DNA from: Nocardia wallacei
Lineage (GTDB): Bacteria > Actinomycetota > Actinomycetes > Mycobacteriales > Mycobacteriaceae
Assembly (NCBI RefSeq): GCF_014466955.1
Contig: NZ_AP023396.1
Span: 3,906,001 to 3,970,000, forward strand
Length of the DNA: 64,000 bases
Direction: 5' to 3'
Below, in pieces: positions 8,496 to 16,438 of this stretch. A program made the translations under genes and the position numbers. The notes beneath the pieces were generated by a model. It was not told where the DNA came from. It ran no database searches and worked only from the letters and a program-made list of their open reading frames with translations. The number at the start of each line of letters is the position of its first letter. Position 1 is the stretch's first letter.

Positions 8496-9770
8496 TTGCG
8501 GTCATCTGCGTCATCGACTGCCCCCGCCGGGCCACCACCGACCGTTCCCGCCGCGGCGCTGCGCGCGATGTTCCCCGCGCTGGCCGAATCCACCGAGGTG
8601 TATCTGGACAGCGCGTCCACCACGCAGAAACCGCGTCCGGTGATCGAGGCCGTGCACCGCTACCACAGCTCCCGCACCGCCAACGCCGGTCGCGGCAGCT
8701 ACCCGTGGGCCACCACCCTCACCCGCGCGGTGGCCGAGGTCCGGGCGCGTACCGCCGAATTCCTCGGCGCCGCAACCGAAGAGATCGTGTTCACCGCCGG
8801 GGCCACCGCCGGACTCAACGCGATCGCGCTGGCGTGGGGGCTGGCCGCGCTCGACGACGGCGACGAAATCCTCTACAGCCCACGCGATCACGCCTCCAAC
8901 GTGTATCCCTGGCAGCAGTTGCGGGCGACGCTGCGCCGCTTCGGCCGCCACATCCGGCTGGTCCCCTATCGGGTGACCGCGCTGGGCGAGGCCGACATCG
9001 ACGACATCGCCGCCAAACTGGGCCCGCGGACCCGGCTGATCACCGTCTCGCATCTGCATCACGTGTTCGGCGCGCGCACAACGCTCGAGGAGTTGCGTGG
9101 TCGGCTGGATCCGCGGGTGCTGCTGTGTTTCGACTGCAGCCAGAGCGCCGGGCATCTGCCGGTCGACGTCGAGGCGCTCGGCGCGGATTTCGCGGTGCTG
9201 TCGGCGCACAAGATGTTCGGCGCGCCCGGCACCGGCGTGCTGTACTGCCGCGCCCGCGTGCACGATCAGCTCACCGCGTTCCTGCCGGGCGGCAATTCCG
9301 CTGTCGCGGTGGCGGATTCGGGGCTGGCGCCGGGGAACATGCCCGAGCTGCTGGAGGGCGGCACACCCAATCTGCCCGGTGTGCTCGCCCTCGGCGCGGC
9401 GCTGGAATTCCTGGACACGGTCGGGCTGGACGCGATCGCCGCGCACAACCGGGCCTTGACCGGGCAGCTGATCGAGGGCCTGCGCCCGGTGCCGGGGCTG
9501 GAGTTCCTGCCGGGCCCGGCCCACGCGCCGTGCGAGACCGGGTACGGCATCGTGTCGTTCACCCTCGACGGCATCGGCGCCACCGATCTGGGTTTCGTGC
9601 TGGCCGAGTGCGGATTCCTGGTCCGCACCGGCGCGCACTGTGTGCCGTCGGGCAGTATCGCTGCCGCCGACGACGATTCGGTACGGGTGAGCACCCACCT
9701 GTACAACACCGCCGAGGAGATCGACCGATTCGTGCGGTGTGTCACCACCATTGCCACGGAGGTCCGATGA
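8496..9770 (+). CDS. Class V aminotransferase, cysteine desulfurase (SufS/CsdA-like)
   Basis: A 424-residue PLP enzyme, first gene of a four-gene coupled operon. The PLP Schiff-base lysine is in SAHKMFGAPGTGVL (K239), with the cofactor-binding FTAGATAGLNAIA and CFDCSQSAGHLPVD motifs upstream. The catalytic cysteine loop reads RTGAHCVPSG (C382), so sulfur abstraction from cysteine is plausible. TTG 8496 is chosen as start because GAAGGGAG lies seven bases upstream; no ATG fits before the conserved core. The stop overlaps the next ATG (ATGA). No SufE/SufU, IscU or other Fe-S assembly gene is adjacent, which suggests a dedicated sulfur donor for this operon rather than general cluster assembly. 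Family call firm, substrate inferred. Confidence 0.85.
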   Translation: MRSSASSTAPAGPPPTVPAAALRAMFPALAESTEVYLDSASTTQKPRPVIEAVHRYHSSRTANAGRGSYPWATTLTRAVAEVRARTAEFLGAATEEIVFTAGATAGLNAIALAWGLAALDDGDEILYSPRDHASNVYPWQQLRATLRRFGRHIRLVPYRVTALGEADIDDIAAKLGPRTRLITVSHLHHVFGARTTLEELRGRLDPRVLLCFDCSQSAGHLPVDVEALGADFAVLSAHKMFGAPGTGVLYCRARVHDQLTAFLPGGNSAVAVADSGLAPGNMPELLEGGTPNLPGVLALGAALEFLDTVGLDAIAAHNRALTGQLIEGLRPVPGLEFLPGPAHAPCETGYGIVSFTLDGIGATDLGFVLAECGFLVRTGAHCVPSGSIAAADDDSVRVSTHLYNTAEEIDRFVRCVTTIATEVR

Positions 9771-11044
9771 CAACCGATCCGGCGCACCCCCGCTACGACC
9801 GGCGCGCGGCCTCCCGCGTGCTCGCCGGGCTGGCCCGCCCCGGCTTGTTCGCCGACCCGCCCGATCCCGGCCCGCGCGCGATCGAATACCGCACCGCGCC
9901 GCTGCGTCCGGAGCCCGGCAGCCACCTGACGCTGTCGCAGCGCCTGTATCTGGAACGGTTCATGCGGCCCTGCCGCGCCGACCAGGTCACCAGCGCCACC
10001 CACCGCGTGGTGTGGACCGACTCCGACGGCATCCCCAACACCGGGCACTTCCAGGCCGGTGGCCTGGGCCCGGTCGTGCCGATCGCGATGCGGGAGACGG
10101 TGCTGCGGATGTGGCACGCCCTGGCCGGGGACGCGGCGCTGGCCGCGCGGATCGCCGCGGTCGCGCCGGGTGAGCGGGCGGTGCTGGCGGGCACCACCAC
10201 CGACCACGACCCGATCGACATCTTCCGGGTCGGGATCGAGGCGTGCGGGCGCGCGCTGGCTCAGCACGCGCTGCTGGCCGACTCGACGCCCTACCGCACG
10301 CCGGCCGAATTCGCATGCGGCATGCGCGATTCCGGCATTTTCGCGGCAGTGGCCACCCGCTGGTTCTGGGAGTTGCAGGCCTCCACCTATCGGCGCGGCA
10401 TGATCGCGGTGGCCTTCGCCGCCCAGCCCGACGGCAGCGTGCGCTACACCGCCGACACCGTCGCCACGCTGCGCGCCATGAAGGATGCCACCATCACCGA
10501 CGCGCACACCGTGATGCGCCGCGCCACCGGCCCGGAGGGGTTGACGGTGGCCGCGGCGATCGAGAAGTACCACGACGAACTGGATCTGATCTCGCGCCAG
10601 TACGCGCTGCTGGCGCCGGGCACGCGCCCGGCGTGCCTGGCGGCGATGCCGCATCGGGTCGACGGCGAGCACTACAGTGTGCTGACGATGGTGGTGGACC
10701 GGTTCGTGGAGCTGTTCTGCGAGACCGTCGCGGCGCTGACGGTGACCGAGGCGCCCGGCGAATCCGAGCCCGGCACCGGCGATCTCGCCGCCGAGGATCA
10801 GATCTTCTTCGTCCCGGACATGAACTGCAAGCATTGCGTGCGCACCATCACCGGCGTGCTGGAATCGATGGGGATCCGGGTGCACGAGGTGGATCTGGCG
10901 GGCAAGCGGGTGGTGGCCGAGTTCCGCAGCCCGCGCAACCGGCACCGGGCGTTCGAGGCGCTGCGCGACGGCGGCTACAACCCGGTGCGGACCCGGCCCG
11001 CGGCCGAGCCCGCGATCTCGCACGGCGCGGAAAGCGCGGTATGA
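9767..11044 (+). CDS. Protein of unknown function with C-terminal heavy-metal-associated (HMA) domain
   Basis: A 425-residue protein, second in the PLP operon and overlapping both neighbours by four bases. Residues 1-335 match no family I recognise. They are mostly helical by composition, soluble, and contain RPCRADQVTSATHRVVWTDS, a GIFAAVATRWFWELQASTYR segment and several conserved-looking His/Asp residues. Residues about 345-410 form an HMA fold: VPDMNCKHCVRTITGVLESM with the metal-binding CxxC at 353-356, followed by a KRVVAEF strand. HMA domains bind Cu(I), Zn(II) or similar soft metals. The fusion suggests a metal-loading or metal-sensing step tied to the sulfur chemistry of the operon. 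Function unknown. Confidence 0.75.
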   Translation: MTTDPAHPRYDRRAASRVLAGLARPGLFADPPDPGPRAIEYRTAPLRPEPGSHLTLSQRLYLERFMRPCRADQVTSATHRVVWTDSDGIPNTGHFQAGGLGPVVPIAMRETVLRMWHALAGDAALAARIAAVAPGERAVLAGTTTDHDPIDIFRVGIEACGRALAQHALLADSTPYRTPAEFACGMRDSGIFAAVATRWFWELQASTYRRGMIAVAFAAQPDGSVRYTADTVATLRAMKDATITDAHTVMRRATGPEGLTVAAAIEKYHDELDLISRQYALLAPGTRPACLAAMPHRVDGEHYSVLTMVVDRFVELFCETVAALTVTEAPGESEPGTGDLAAEDQIFFVPDMNCKHCVRTITGVLESMGIRVHEVDLAGKRVVAEFRSPRNRHRAFEALRDGGYNPVRTRPAAEPAISHGAESAV

Positions 11045-12483
11045 CCGCCGCGGTGCCCGCGCTACCGGCCAAGATCCATCCGCTGGTGCGCGCGTTCCTC
11101 GACACCCCGGGCGCGGCCGAGGACGCGCTGGACCGTTTCGGCTCCCCCGCTCACCTGGTGTTCCCGCAGGTGTACGCGGAGAATCTGGCGCGGCTGCGGA
11201 CGGTGCTGCGGCGGCGGCTGCCGCGATACCGGATCTGCTACGCGCACAAGGTGAATCGGTCGCGGGCGTTCCTGCGCACCGCCGAGCGGGCCGGGATCGC
11301 CGTCGATGTCGCCTCCGCGCAGGAACTGGCCGCGGCGGCCGAGGCCGGGTTCGGTCCCGAACGCATCGAGGTGACCGGACCGAAGGGTGAGTCGTTGCTG
11401 ACCGCGCTCGTCGCGGCCGGGGTGACGGTGAATGTGGACAATCGGTGGGAGTTGGAGCGGCTCGCCGAGCTGGCCGCGGGGCACGCGAATGTCGCTGTGC
11501 TGCTGCGGGTGTCGGGGTTCGCGGCGAGTGCGGTGAGCCGGTTCGGGATCGCGCTGGGCGAGGTGGAGGAGGCGTTGGAGCTGCTGTCGGCGCGGCGCGA
11601 CCGGGTCACGTTGCGCGGGTTCGCCTTCCATATCGATTCCGGGGAGCCGGCCGAGCGGGTGCGTGCGGTGGAGGCGTGCCTGGGCCTGGTCGAGCGCGCC
11701 TACGCGCACGGCCTGGCGCCCGCGGTGCTCGATATCGGGGGCGGTTTCCGGCAGGTGTTCACCGCCGACGCCGACCGCTTCGACGGGTACGTGGCCGCGC
11801 TGCGGGAGGCACTGCTGGGCCGCGGCGAGCCGATGACGTGGGGCGGCAACACTTTCGGGTTCCATGTCGACGGCGCGGGCGTGCACGGCACGCCGGTGTT
11901 CCACAAGTACGCCAACACGGTGCCCGCGACCCGCATGCTCGACGACCTGCTCACCGCACCCCTCGACGCGCACGGCGGCCGCACCGTCGCGCAACTGGCC
12001 GCAGAGAATCTGCTGGAACTGTGGCTGGAGCCGGGCAAGGCGCTGGTCGACCACGCCGGAATCTCGGTGGCGCGGGTGGAATTCGTCAAACAGGCCGCCG
12101 ACGGCAGCGTGCTGGTCAACCTCGACCTCAGCCGCGACACCGTCACCCCGGCCGATCAGGAGGTGATGGTGGATCCGATCGTACTGCCCCGTCGCGATGC
12201 CGGTCCGGTGGCCGAGGCGGGCCCGGTGGGGGTGTTCTTCGCCGGGCGGCTGTGCCTGGAACGCGATCTGATCACCAATCACAAGGTGTGGCTGGACGCG
12301 CGGCCGCGCCCGGGGGATCTGGTGGTGTTCCCCAATACCGCCGCCTACCATTCCGACCTGTCGGCCGCGGCCGCGTCGATGCATCCGCTGCCGCCGAAAC
12401 TGGCTGTGGCGCACCGGTCCGGGCAGTTCCGGATCTGCCGCGACGCCGACTACGAGCCTGCCGTCGCCGCCGGGGCGGTGTGA
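11041..12483 (+). CDS. Fold-type III PLP-dependent decarboxylase-like enzyme (LysA/Y4yA type)
   Basis: A 480-residue alanine-racemase-fold PLP enzyme resembling diaminopimelate/ornithine decarboxylases. The PLP lysine is K70 in RICYAHKVNRSRAF, the phosphate-binding glycine loop is LDIGGGFRQVF, and the cofactor-strand His appears in FAFHIDSGEP. The C-terminal half keeps ENLLELWLEPGKALVDHAG and the NHKVWLDARPRPGDLVVFPN segment. It is longer than LysA (about 420-450), with a GNTFGFHVDGAGVHGTPVF insertion where the barrel ends, so it is unlikely to be the housekeeping enzyme. I place it near the Y4yA-type group from memory. It overlaps both neighbours (ATGA). Substrate unknown; an amino acid produced by the adjacent PLP enzymes is plausible. 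Confidence 0.8.
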   Translation: MTAAVPALPAKIHPLVRAFLDTPGAAEDALDRFGSPAHLVFPQVYAENLARLRTVLRRRLPRYRICYAHKVNRSRAFLRTAERAGIAVDVASAQELAAAAEAGFGPERIEVTGPKGESLLTALVAAGVTVNVDNRWELERLAELAAGHANVAVLLRVSGFAASAVSRFGIALGEVEEALELLSARRDRVTLRGFAFHIDSGEPAERVRAVEACLGLVERAYAHGLAPAVLDIGGGFRQVFTADADRFDGYVAALREALLGRGEPMTWGGNTFGFHVDGAGVHGTPVFHKYANTVPATRMLDDLLTAPLDAHGGRTVAQLAAENLLELWLEPGKALVDHAGISVARVEFVKQAADGSVLVNLDLSRDTVTPADQEVMVDPIVLPRRDAGPVAEAGPVGVFFAGRLCLERDLITNHKVWLDARPRPGDLVVFPNTAAYHSDLSAAAASMHPLPPKLAVAHRSGQFRICRDADYEPAVAAGAV

Positions 12484-13817
12484 TGCGCTACGACCACATC
12501 ACCGAGCTGATCGGTAACACGCCGCTGTTGCGGCTGGATCCGGCCGTGCACGGGCTCGACAACGTGCAGCTGTACGCGAAGCTGGAGTCCGCCAACCCGT
12601 TCGGGTCGGTGAAGGACCGGGTGGCGTGGGGCATGATCCGCGACGAACTCGACGACATCACCGCGCGCGGGCAGACGCTGATCGAGGCGTCCAGCGGCAA
12701 CACCGCCAAGGCGCTGCGCATCCTGGGCGCGCTGCACGGGGTGGGGTTACGCGCGGTCACCAACCGGATCAAGGTCGGCGAGGTGCGGGAGCTGCTGCAG
12801 CTGTTCGGCACCGAGATCGAGGAGCTGCCGGGGTTGTCGGAGTGCCCGGATCCCACCACCCCCAACGACGTGTACTCGGTGATCGAGTCGACGATGGCGA
12901 AAAACCCTGGCGTCTACCATCATCCGTCGCAGTACACCAACGAGAAGAACATCGAGGCGCACTATCACGGCACCGGCCGCGAGATCCACGAGGACCTCGC
13001 CCGCGACGGGGTGCACCGCGTCGACTATCTGGTCGGCGGGCTGGGCACCACCGGTTCCACCCGCGGCGCGGCGGCGTATCTGCGCAAGCACAATCCGGAG
13101 CTGGGGGCGCTGGCGGTGGTGTCGGAGCGGTCGGATTTCATTCCGGGTATCCGCTCGGAGACCGAGATGTGGGAGGTGGGGCTGTTCCGGCCCGACTTCT
13201 ACGACCACATCCTGACCGTCGATTCCGGGCGCGCGATCGACGCCACGATGGAGCTGGCGACCGGATACGGCGTGCTGGCGGGGCCGACCAGCGGCGCCAC
13301 CTACGCGGCGGCGCTGGAATTCCTGAACGCGCTGGATGTTTCGGCCACGGCCGAACCGGTGGTGGCGGTGATCATCGTGTGCGACCGGCTCGAACCGTAT
13401 CTGTCCTACATCAAGAAGCGGCGTCCGGAGTTGTTCGGGCGCAGCGGTTCTCGCACGCGCCCGCCGACGGCCGCGGAGCTGGCCGAGGTGCCGGTGCTGT
13501 CGCCGGGCGCGCTGGCCGACCTCGACGCCACCGCGCGGCCGACGATCGTGGACACGCGCGGCGCGATGGCCTACCGAATCGGGCATGTGCCGGGCGCGTT
13601 GAACATTCGCGATGATCAGCTCGACGACATGCTGGGGCACGGAATGCCGTTCTCGCGGTCGCGCCCGGTGGTTTTCGTCTGCCCGGTCGGTGAGGTCTCG
13701 CGCCGATTCGCGGCCCTGGCCCGCCGCGCCGGTTTCGACGCGGCGAGCCTGGACGGCGGCATCGTGGCCTGGCGGGACGCGGGCCTGCCCCTGGAGTCCG
13801 CCCCACCACCCCGCTGA
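12483..13817 (+). CDS. Cysteine synthase-like PLP enzyme fused to a rhodanese domain
   Basis: A 444-residue two-domain protein. Residues 1-320 are a fold-II PLP beta-replacement enzyme: IGNTPLLRLDP, the Schiff-base lysine K44 in NPFGSVKDRVAW, the substrate loop EASSGNTAKAL, the phosphate loop VGGLGTTGSTRG and GPTSGATYAA. Residues about 335-440 are a rhodanese domain with DTRGAMAYRIGHVPGALNIR and a candidate catalytic cysteine in VVFVCPVGEVSRR (about residue 400), ending DGGIVAWRDAGLPL. Rhodaneses carry persulfide sulfur, so a persulfide or thiosulfate donor feeding beta-replacement on an activated serine is a reasonable inference. Last gene of the operon; its start shares one base with the previous stop. 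Not a typical CysK, which lacks the extra domain. Confidence 0.85.
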   Translation: MRYDHITELIGNTPLLRLDPAVHGLDNVQLYAKLESANPFGSVKDRVAWGMIRDELDDITARGQTLIEASSGNTAKALRILGALHGVGLRAVTNRIKVGEVRELLQLFGTEIEELPGLSECPDPTTPNDVYSVIESTMAKNPGVYHHPSQYTNEKNIEAHYHGTGREIHEDLARDGVHRVDYLVGGLGTTGSTRGAAAYLRKHNPELGALAVVSERSDFIPGIRSETEMWEVGLFRPDFYDHILTVDSGRAIDATMELATGYGVLAGPTSGATYAAALEFLNALDVSATAEPVVAVIIVCDRLEPYLSYIKKRRPELFGRSGSRTRPPTAAELAEVPVLSPGALADLDATARPTIVDTRGAMAYRIGHVPGALNIRDDQLDDMLGHGMPFSRSRPVVFVCPVGEVSRRFAALARRAGFDAASLDGGIVAWRDAGLPLESAPPPR

Positions 13818-13860
13818 CATCCCACCGACCCCACCCCCAGGCCACCGAGGTCCCATGAGT

Positions 13861-14180
13861 TCCCGCCACCCGCCCATAACCGTTCCCCGAGTGCCACACC
13901 ACCGGGGCCATGAGGTCGCAGCGATGTCACATCACCGGGCTGTGCGGTCGCAACAGCTCATCCCACCTGGCCGTACGTTCCACGGTCCACATCAGCGGCC
14001 CGTGGGTTCCCCGCGTTCCCATCAGGGAGCGATGAGTTTTCTGCGTTTCCCATCAGGGGGCTGTGCGTTGCCGCGGTTCACAACACCCGGCTATGAGTCG
14101 CCGCGGTTCACATCACCGGGCTATGAGTTCCCGCGGTTCACATCACCGGGCTATGAGTTCCCGCGGTTCACATCACCGGG
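13861..14180. repeat. Decaying 30-bp tandem repeat array (about 10-11 units) in the intergenic gap
   Basis: The whole 350-bp gap between the PLP operon and the MFS gene is built on an exact 30-base period. Units beginning at 14101 and 14131 are identical (ccgcggttcacatcaccggg then ctatgagttc), 14071 differs at a few bases, and units stepping back to 13861 become steadily more diverged while keeping the register. The last, partial unit (14161-14180) contains the stop codon and last codons of the MFS gene on the reverse strand, so the array looks like repeated copies of that gene's 3' end. There are no spacers, so it is not a CRISPR array. Confidence 0.85.
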
Positions 14181-15652
14181 GCGGTTTCCGGTTCCTGGTG
14201 CTGGGTGGGTTTGCGGGTGCGTAGCAGGATCAGGCCCAGCAGGGCTGCGGCTACGGCGAAGGCGGCGCTGATCCATGAGCCGTAGTGCATGGCGGTGGTG
14301 AAGGCCGAGCGGGCCGGGTCGGTGAATCCGAGTTGCAGGGCGGCGCCGATGTTGTCGCGGGCGGCCGCGGGGAGTTCGGCGGGCATGTGGGAGGTGAACA
14401 CGCCCGCCAGCACGCTGCCGAGCACGGCGATGCTCAGCGCCTGGCCGACCTGCTGCAGGGTGTCGTTCATGGCCGAGCCGACACCGGCGTGCTCGAGCGG
14501 GATGGCGCTCATGATCGAGGCGTAGGCCGAGGGCCCGGCCAGGCCGCCGCCGACACCCATCACCAGCATCGACACCAGCACCCACAGGTAGCTGTCGGCG
14601 TTGGCCAGTACCGCGAACGCCGCGCCCATCACCAGCAGGCCCGACACGATGAGCGTCTTGTTGCTCAGCTTCTTGCCCAGCGTGGCCCCCAGCCCGTTGC
14701 ACACCGCGGCCGCGACCGCGTACGGCAGGAGCGCGAATCCGGCTTTCATCGGGGTGTAGTCGAGCACGAACTGTAGGTACTGGGTCAGCATGAGCAGCAC
14801 GGCGCCCATGCCGAACACCATCAGCAGCAGCGTCAGGCAGGTGCCGGTGAAGTCGCGGTTGCGGAACACCCCCAGCGGCAGCATCGGATGTTCGGAGCGG
14901 TGTTCCCAGTAGGCGAACGCGGCCGCGGCCAGCACCGCCAGCGCGATGACCGGGATGTTCCATTCGCGTTCGATGATGACGTACACCGTCGCGGTGAGCG
15001 CCACGATAGACAGCGCCACCCCCACCAGGTCCACCGGCCGCTGCTCACCGAAGGTTTCGGGCATGAGCACCACGGCCGCGGCGATGGCGAGGATCGCGAC
15101 GGGGATGTTCAGCAGGAACACCGAACCCCACCAGAAGTGTTGCAGCAGCAGGCCGCCCAGCGTCGGCCCGGCCACGATGCCGACCATCGACACCGTCGAC
15201 CATCCGGCCATCGCCTTGCGGCGTTCGTCCTCGGCGAAGGTGGTCATCAGGATCGACAGGGTCGAGGGCATCAGCAGCGATCCGCCGACGCCCATGGCCG
15301 CGCGTGCGGCGATGACCTGCCACGGTTCGCTCGACAGCACCGCCACCAGCGAGGCGACGCCGAAGACGGCGAGTCCGGTGATCAGCATGCGCCGCCGCCC
15401 GAACCGGTCCGACAGCGCGCCCGCGGTCAGGAGCAGGCCGGCGAAGACGAGGATGTAGGCGTCGAGGATCCACTGGATGTCGGCGGGGGCGGCCCCGAGT
15501 TCCCGGATCAGCGACGGAATGGCCAGATTGAGGACGGTGCCGTCGATCATCAGCACCAGCAGCGACAGGCAGAGGACCGCCAGGATCCACCAGCGGCGCG
15601 GGTCGCGGGCGATCTCCCCGGTTTCTCGTACAGTGTTCGATTCCACTCGCAC
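14168..15652 (-). CDS. MFS drug exporter, DHA2 (EmrB/QacA) family
   Basis: A 494-residue, roughly 14-helix antiporter. It has the motif DGTVLNLAIPSLIRELGA in helix 1, the MFS loop SDRFGRRRMLI between helices 2 and 3, and motif C-like GIVAGPTLGGLLLQ in helix 5. Such proteins export cationic or amphipathic drugs with proton influx. The start is GTG 15652; a second GTG two codons later is also possible. It is divergent from a TetR regulator gene with a 47-bp spacer rich in dyads, the classic exporter-repressor arrangement. The final codons coincide with a unit of the 30-bp repeat array. Confidence 0.92.
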   Translation of the reverse strand: MRVESNTVRETGEIARDPRRWWILAVLCLSLLVLMIDGTVLNLAIPSLIRELGAAPADIQWILDAYILVFAGLLLTAGALSDRFGRRRMLITGLAVFGVASLVAVLSSEPWQVIAARAAMGVGGSLLMPSTLSILMTTFAEDERRKAMAGWSTVSMVGIVAGPTLGGLLLQHFWWGSVFLLNIPVAILAIAAAVVLMPETFGEQRPVDLVGVALSIVALTATVYVIIEREWNIPVIALAVLAAAAFAYWEHRSEHPMLPLGVFRNRDFTGTCLTLLLMVFGMGAVLLMLTQYLQFVLDYTPMKAGFALLPYAVAAAVCNGLGATLGKKLSNKTLIVSGLLVMGAAFAVLANADSYLWVLVSMLVMGVGGGLAGPSAYASIMSAIPLEHAGVGSAMNDTLQQVGQALSIAVLGSVLAGVFTSHMPAELPAAARDNIGAALQLGFTDPARSAFTTAMHYGSWISAAFAVAAALLGLILLRTRKPTQHQEPETAPVM

Positions 15653-15684
15653 ACCGTACGATAATCTCGAACGCTGTGCCAGTG
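15624..15684. promoter_or_regulatory. Divergent promoter/operator region of the MFS exporter and TetR genes
   Basis: The spacer and first MFS codons hold two inverted copies of TCGAACrCTGTrC (15624-15640 reverse, 15669-15684 forward) and a second dyad CACACCGT / ACGCTGTG (15650-15657, 15671-15678). GATAAT at 15660 with TTCGAT 18 bases upstream would serve as a forward promoter. Binding by the adjacent TetR protein is inferred from position. Confidence 0.4.
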
Positions 15685-15699
15685 ATTTAGGGTGAAGCG

Positions 15700-16431
15700 G
15701 TGGCCGAGAAGTTTTCCTCCGTGTGGACCCGCTCGCCGCGCCCGGCGCGGACGTCGGGACTCGGGCGCGAGCAGATCGTGGCCGCGGCGCTGGAACTGCT
15801 CGACGCCGAGGGGCTCGAGGCGCTGAGCATGCGCAAGCTCGGCGCCCGGCTCAACGCCGGGGCCACCAGCCTGTACTGGCACGTCGCGAACAAGCACGAA
15901 CTGCTCGAGCTGGTGCTCGACGAGTTCTGGGGTTACGTGGAGGTGCCCGAACCGGAGCACAAGCCGTGGCGCGAGGTGGTCACCACCTTCGTCTACAGCC
16001 TGCGCGTCACCATGCTCGAACACCCCTGGGTGGGGGGCCTGATCGGGCAGATGCCCATGGTCGGGCCGAAGGCGTTCGAACTCAGCGACCGGCTGCGGCG
16101 CGCGTTCGTGCAGGCCGGATTCACCGGCCTGGACATCTACCTGGCGTCGGGGATGGTGATCAGTTTCGTCCTGGGACAGGTGCTTCCGGAGATCAGCCTG
16201 CGCCGGGTCTCCGACGGGCCGGACTGGGAATACGACAGCGCGATGGCCACTCTCGAGCAGGTCGCCCCCGACTATCCGGAGATGCTGCGCGACTACCGCG
16301 AATACATGCCCACCGAGCCCGACACCGCCCGCATGGTCGCCTACGACTTCGGCCTGCTGTGCGTGCTCGACGGCCTCGAGGCGCGGCTGCGGGCGGCGCG
16401 ATCCCAGGAGCCCGCCCGCGAGGTCCGCTGA
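15700..16431 (+). CDS. TetR-family regulator (TetR_C tetracycline-repressor type)
   Basis: A 243-residue repressor. The HTH is near residues 20-65: LGREQIVAAALELLDAEGLE, then LSMRKLGARLNAGATSLYWHV, the SLYWHV signature of the TetR(B)-like subgroup. The C-terminal domain contains LIGQMPMVGPKAFEL and GMVISFVLGQVLPE. The start is GTG 15700. It is divergent from the DHA2 exporter, which it very probably represses until an exported compound binds. It ends 7 bp before the convergent mgtC-like gene. Confidence 0.9.
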   Translation: MAEKFSSVWTRSPRPARTSGLGREQIVAAALELLDAEGLEALSMRKLGARLNAGATSLYWHVANKHELLELVLDEFWGYVEVPEPEHKPWREVVTTFVYSLRVTMLEHPWVGGLIGQMPMVGPKAFELSDRLRRAFVQAGFTGLDIYLASGMVISFVLGQVLPEISLRRVSDGPDWEYDSAMATLEQVAPDYPEMLRDYREYMPTEPDTARMVAYDFGLLCVLDGLEARLRAARSQEPAREVR

Positions 16432-16438
16432 GCACGGT

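Noticed and set aside
8496..9770. SufS of the Fe-S cluster assembly operon
   Set aside because: No sufB, sufC, sufD, sufU or sufT neighbour; the operon context is different, so only the enzyme family is called.
11041..12483. Housekeeping diaminopimelate decarboxylase (lysA)
   Set aside because: The protein is longer, carries a family-atypical insertion and YAHKVN around the PLP lysine, and is coupled to sulfur-related PLP enzymes rather than to thrA/thrC or argS as usual for lysA.
13861..14180. CRISPR array
   Set aside because: Repeats are directly adjacent with no unique spacers and no cas genes nearby.
13612..14271. Forward open frame with 10-residue repeats across the 30-bp array
   Set aside because: The repeat period is a multiple of three so any frame free of stops stays open. 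It begins inside the cysteine synthase-rhodanese gene and runs into the MFS gene in antisense, with no ribosome-binding site.
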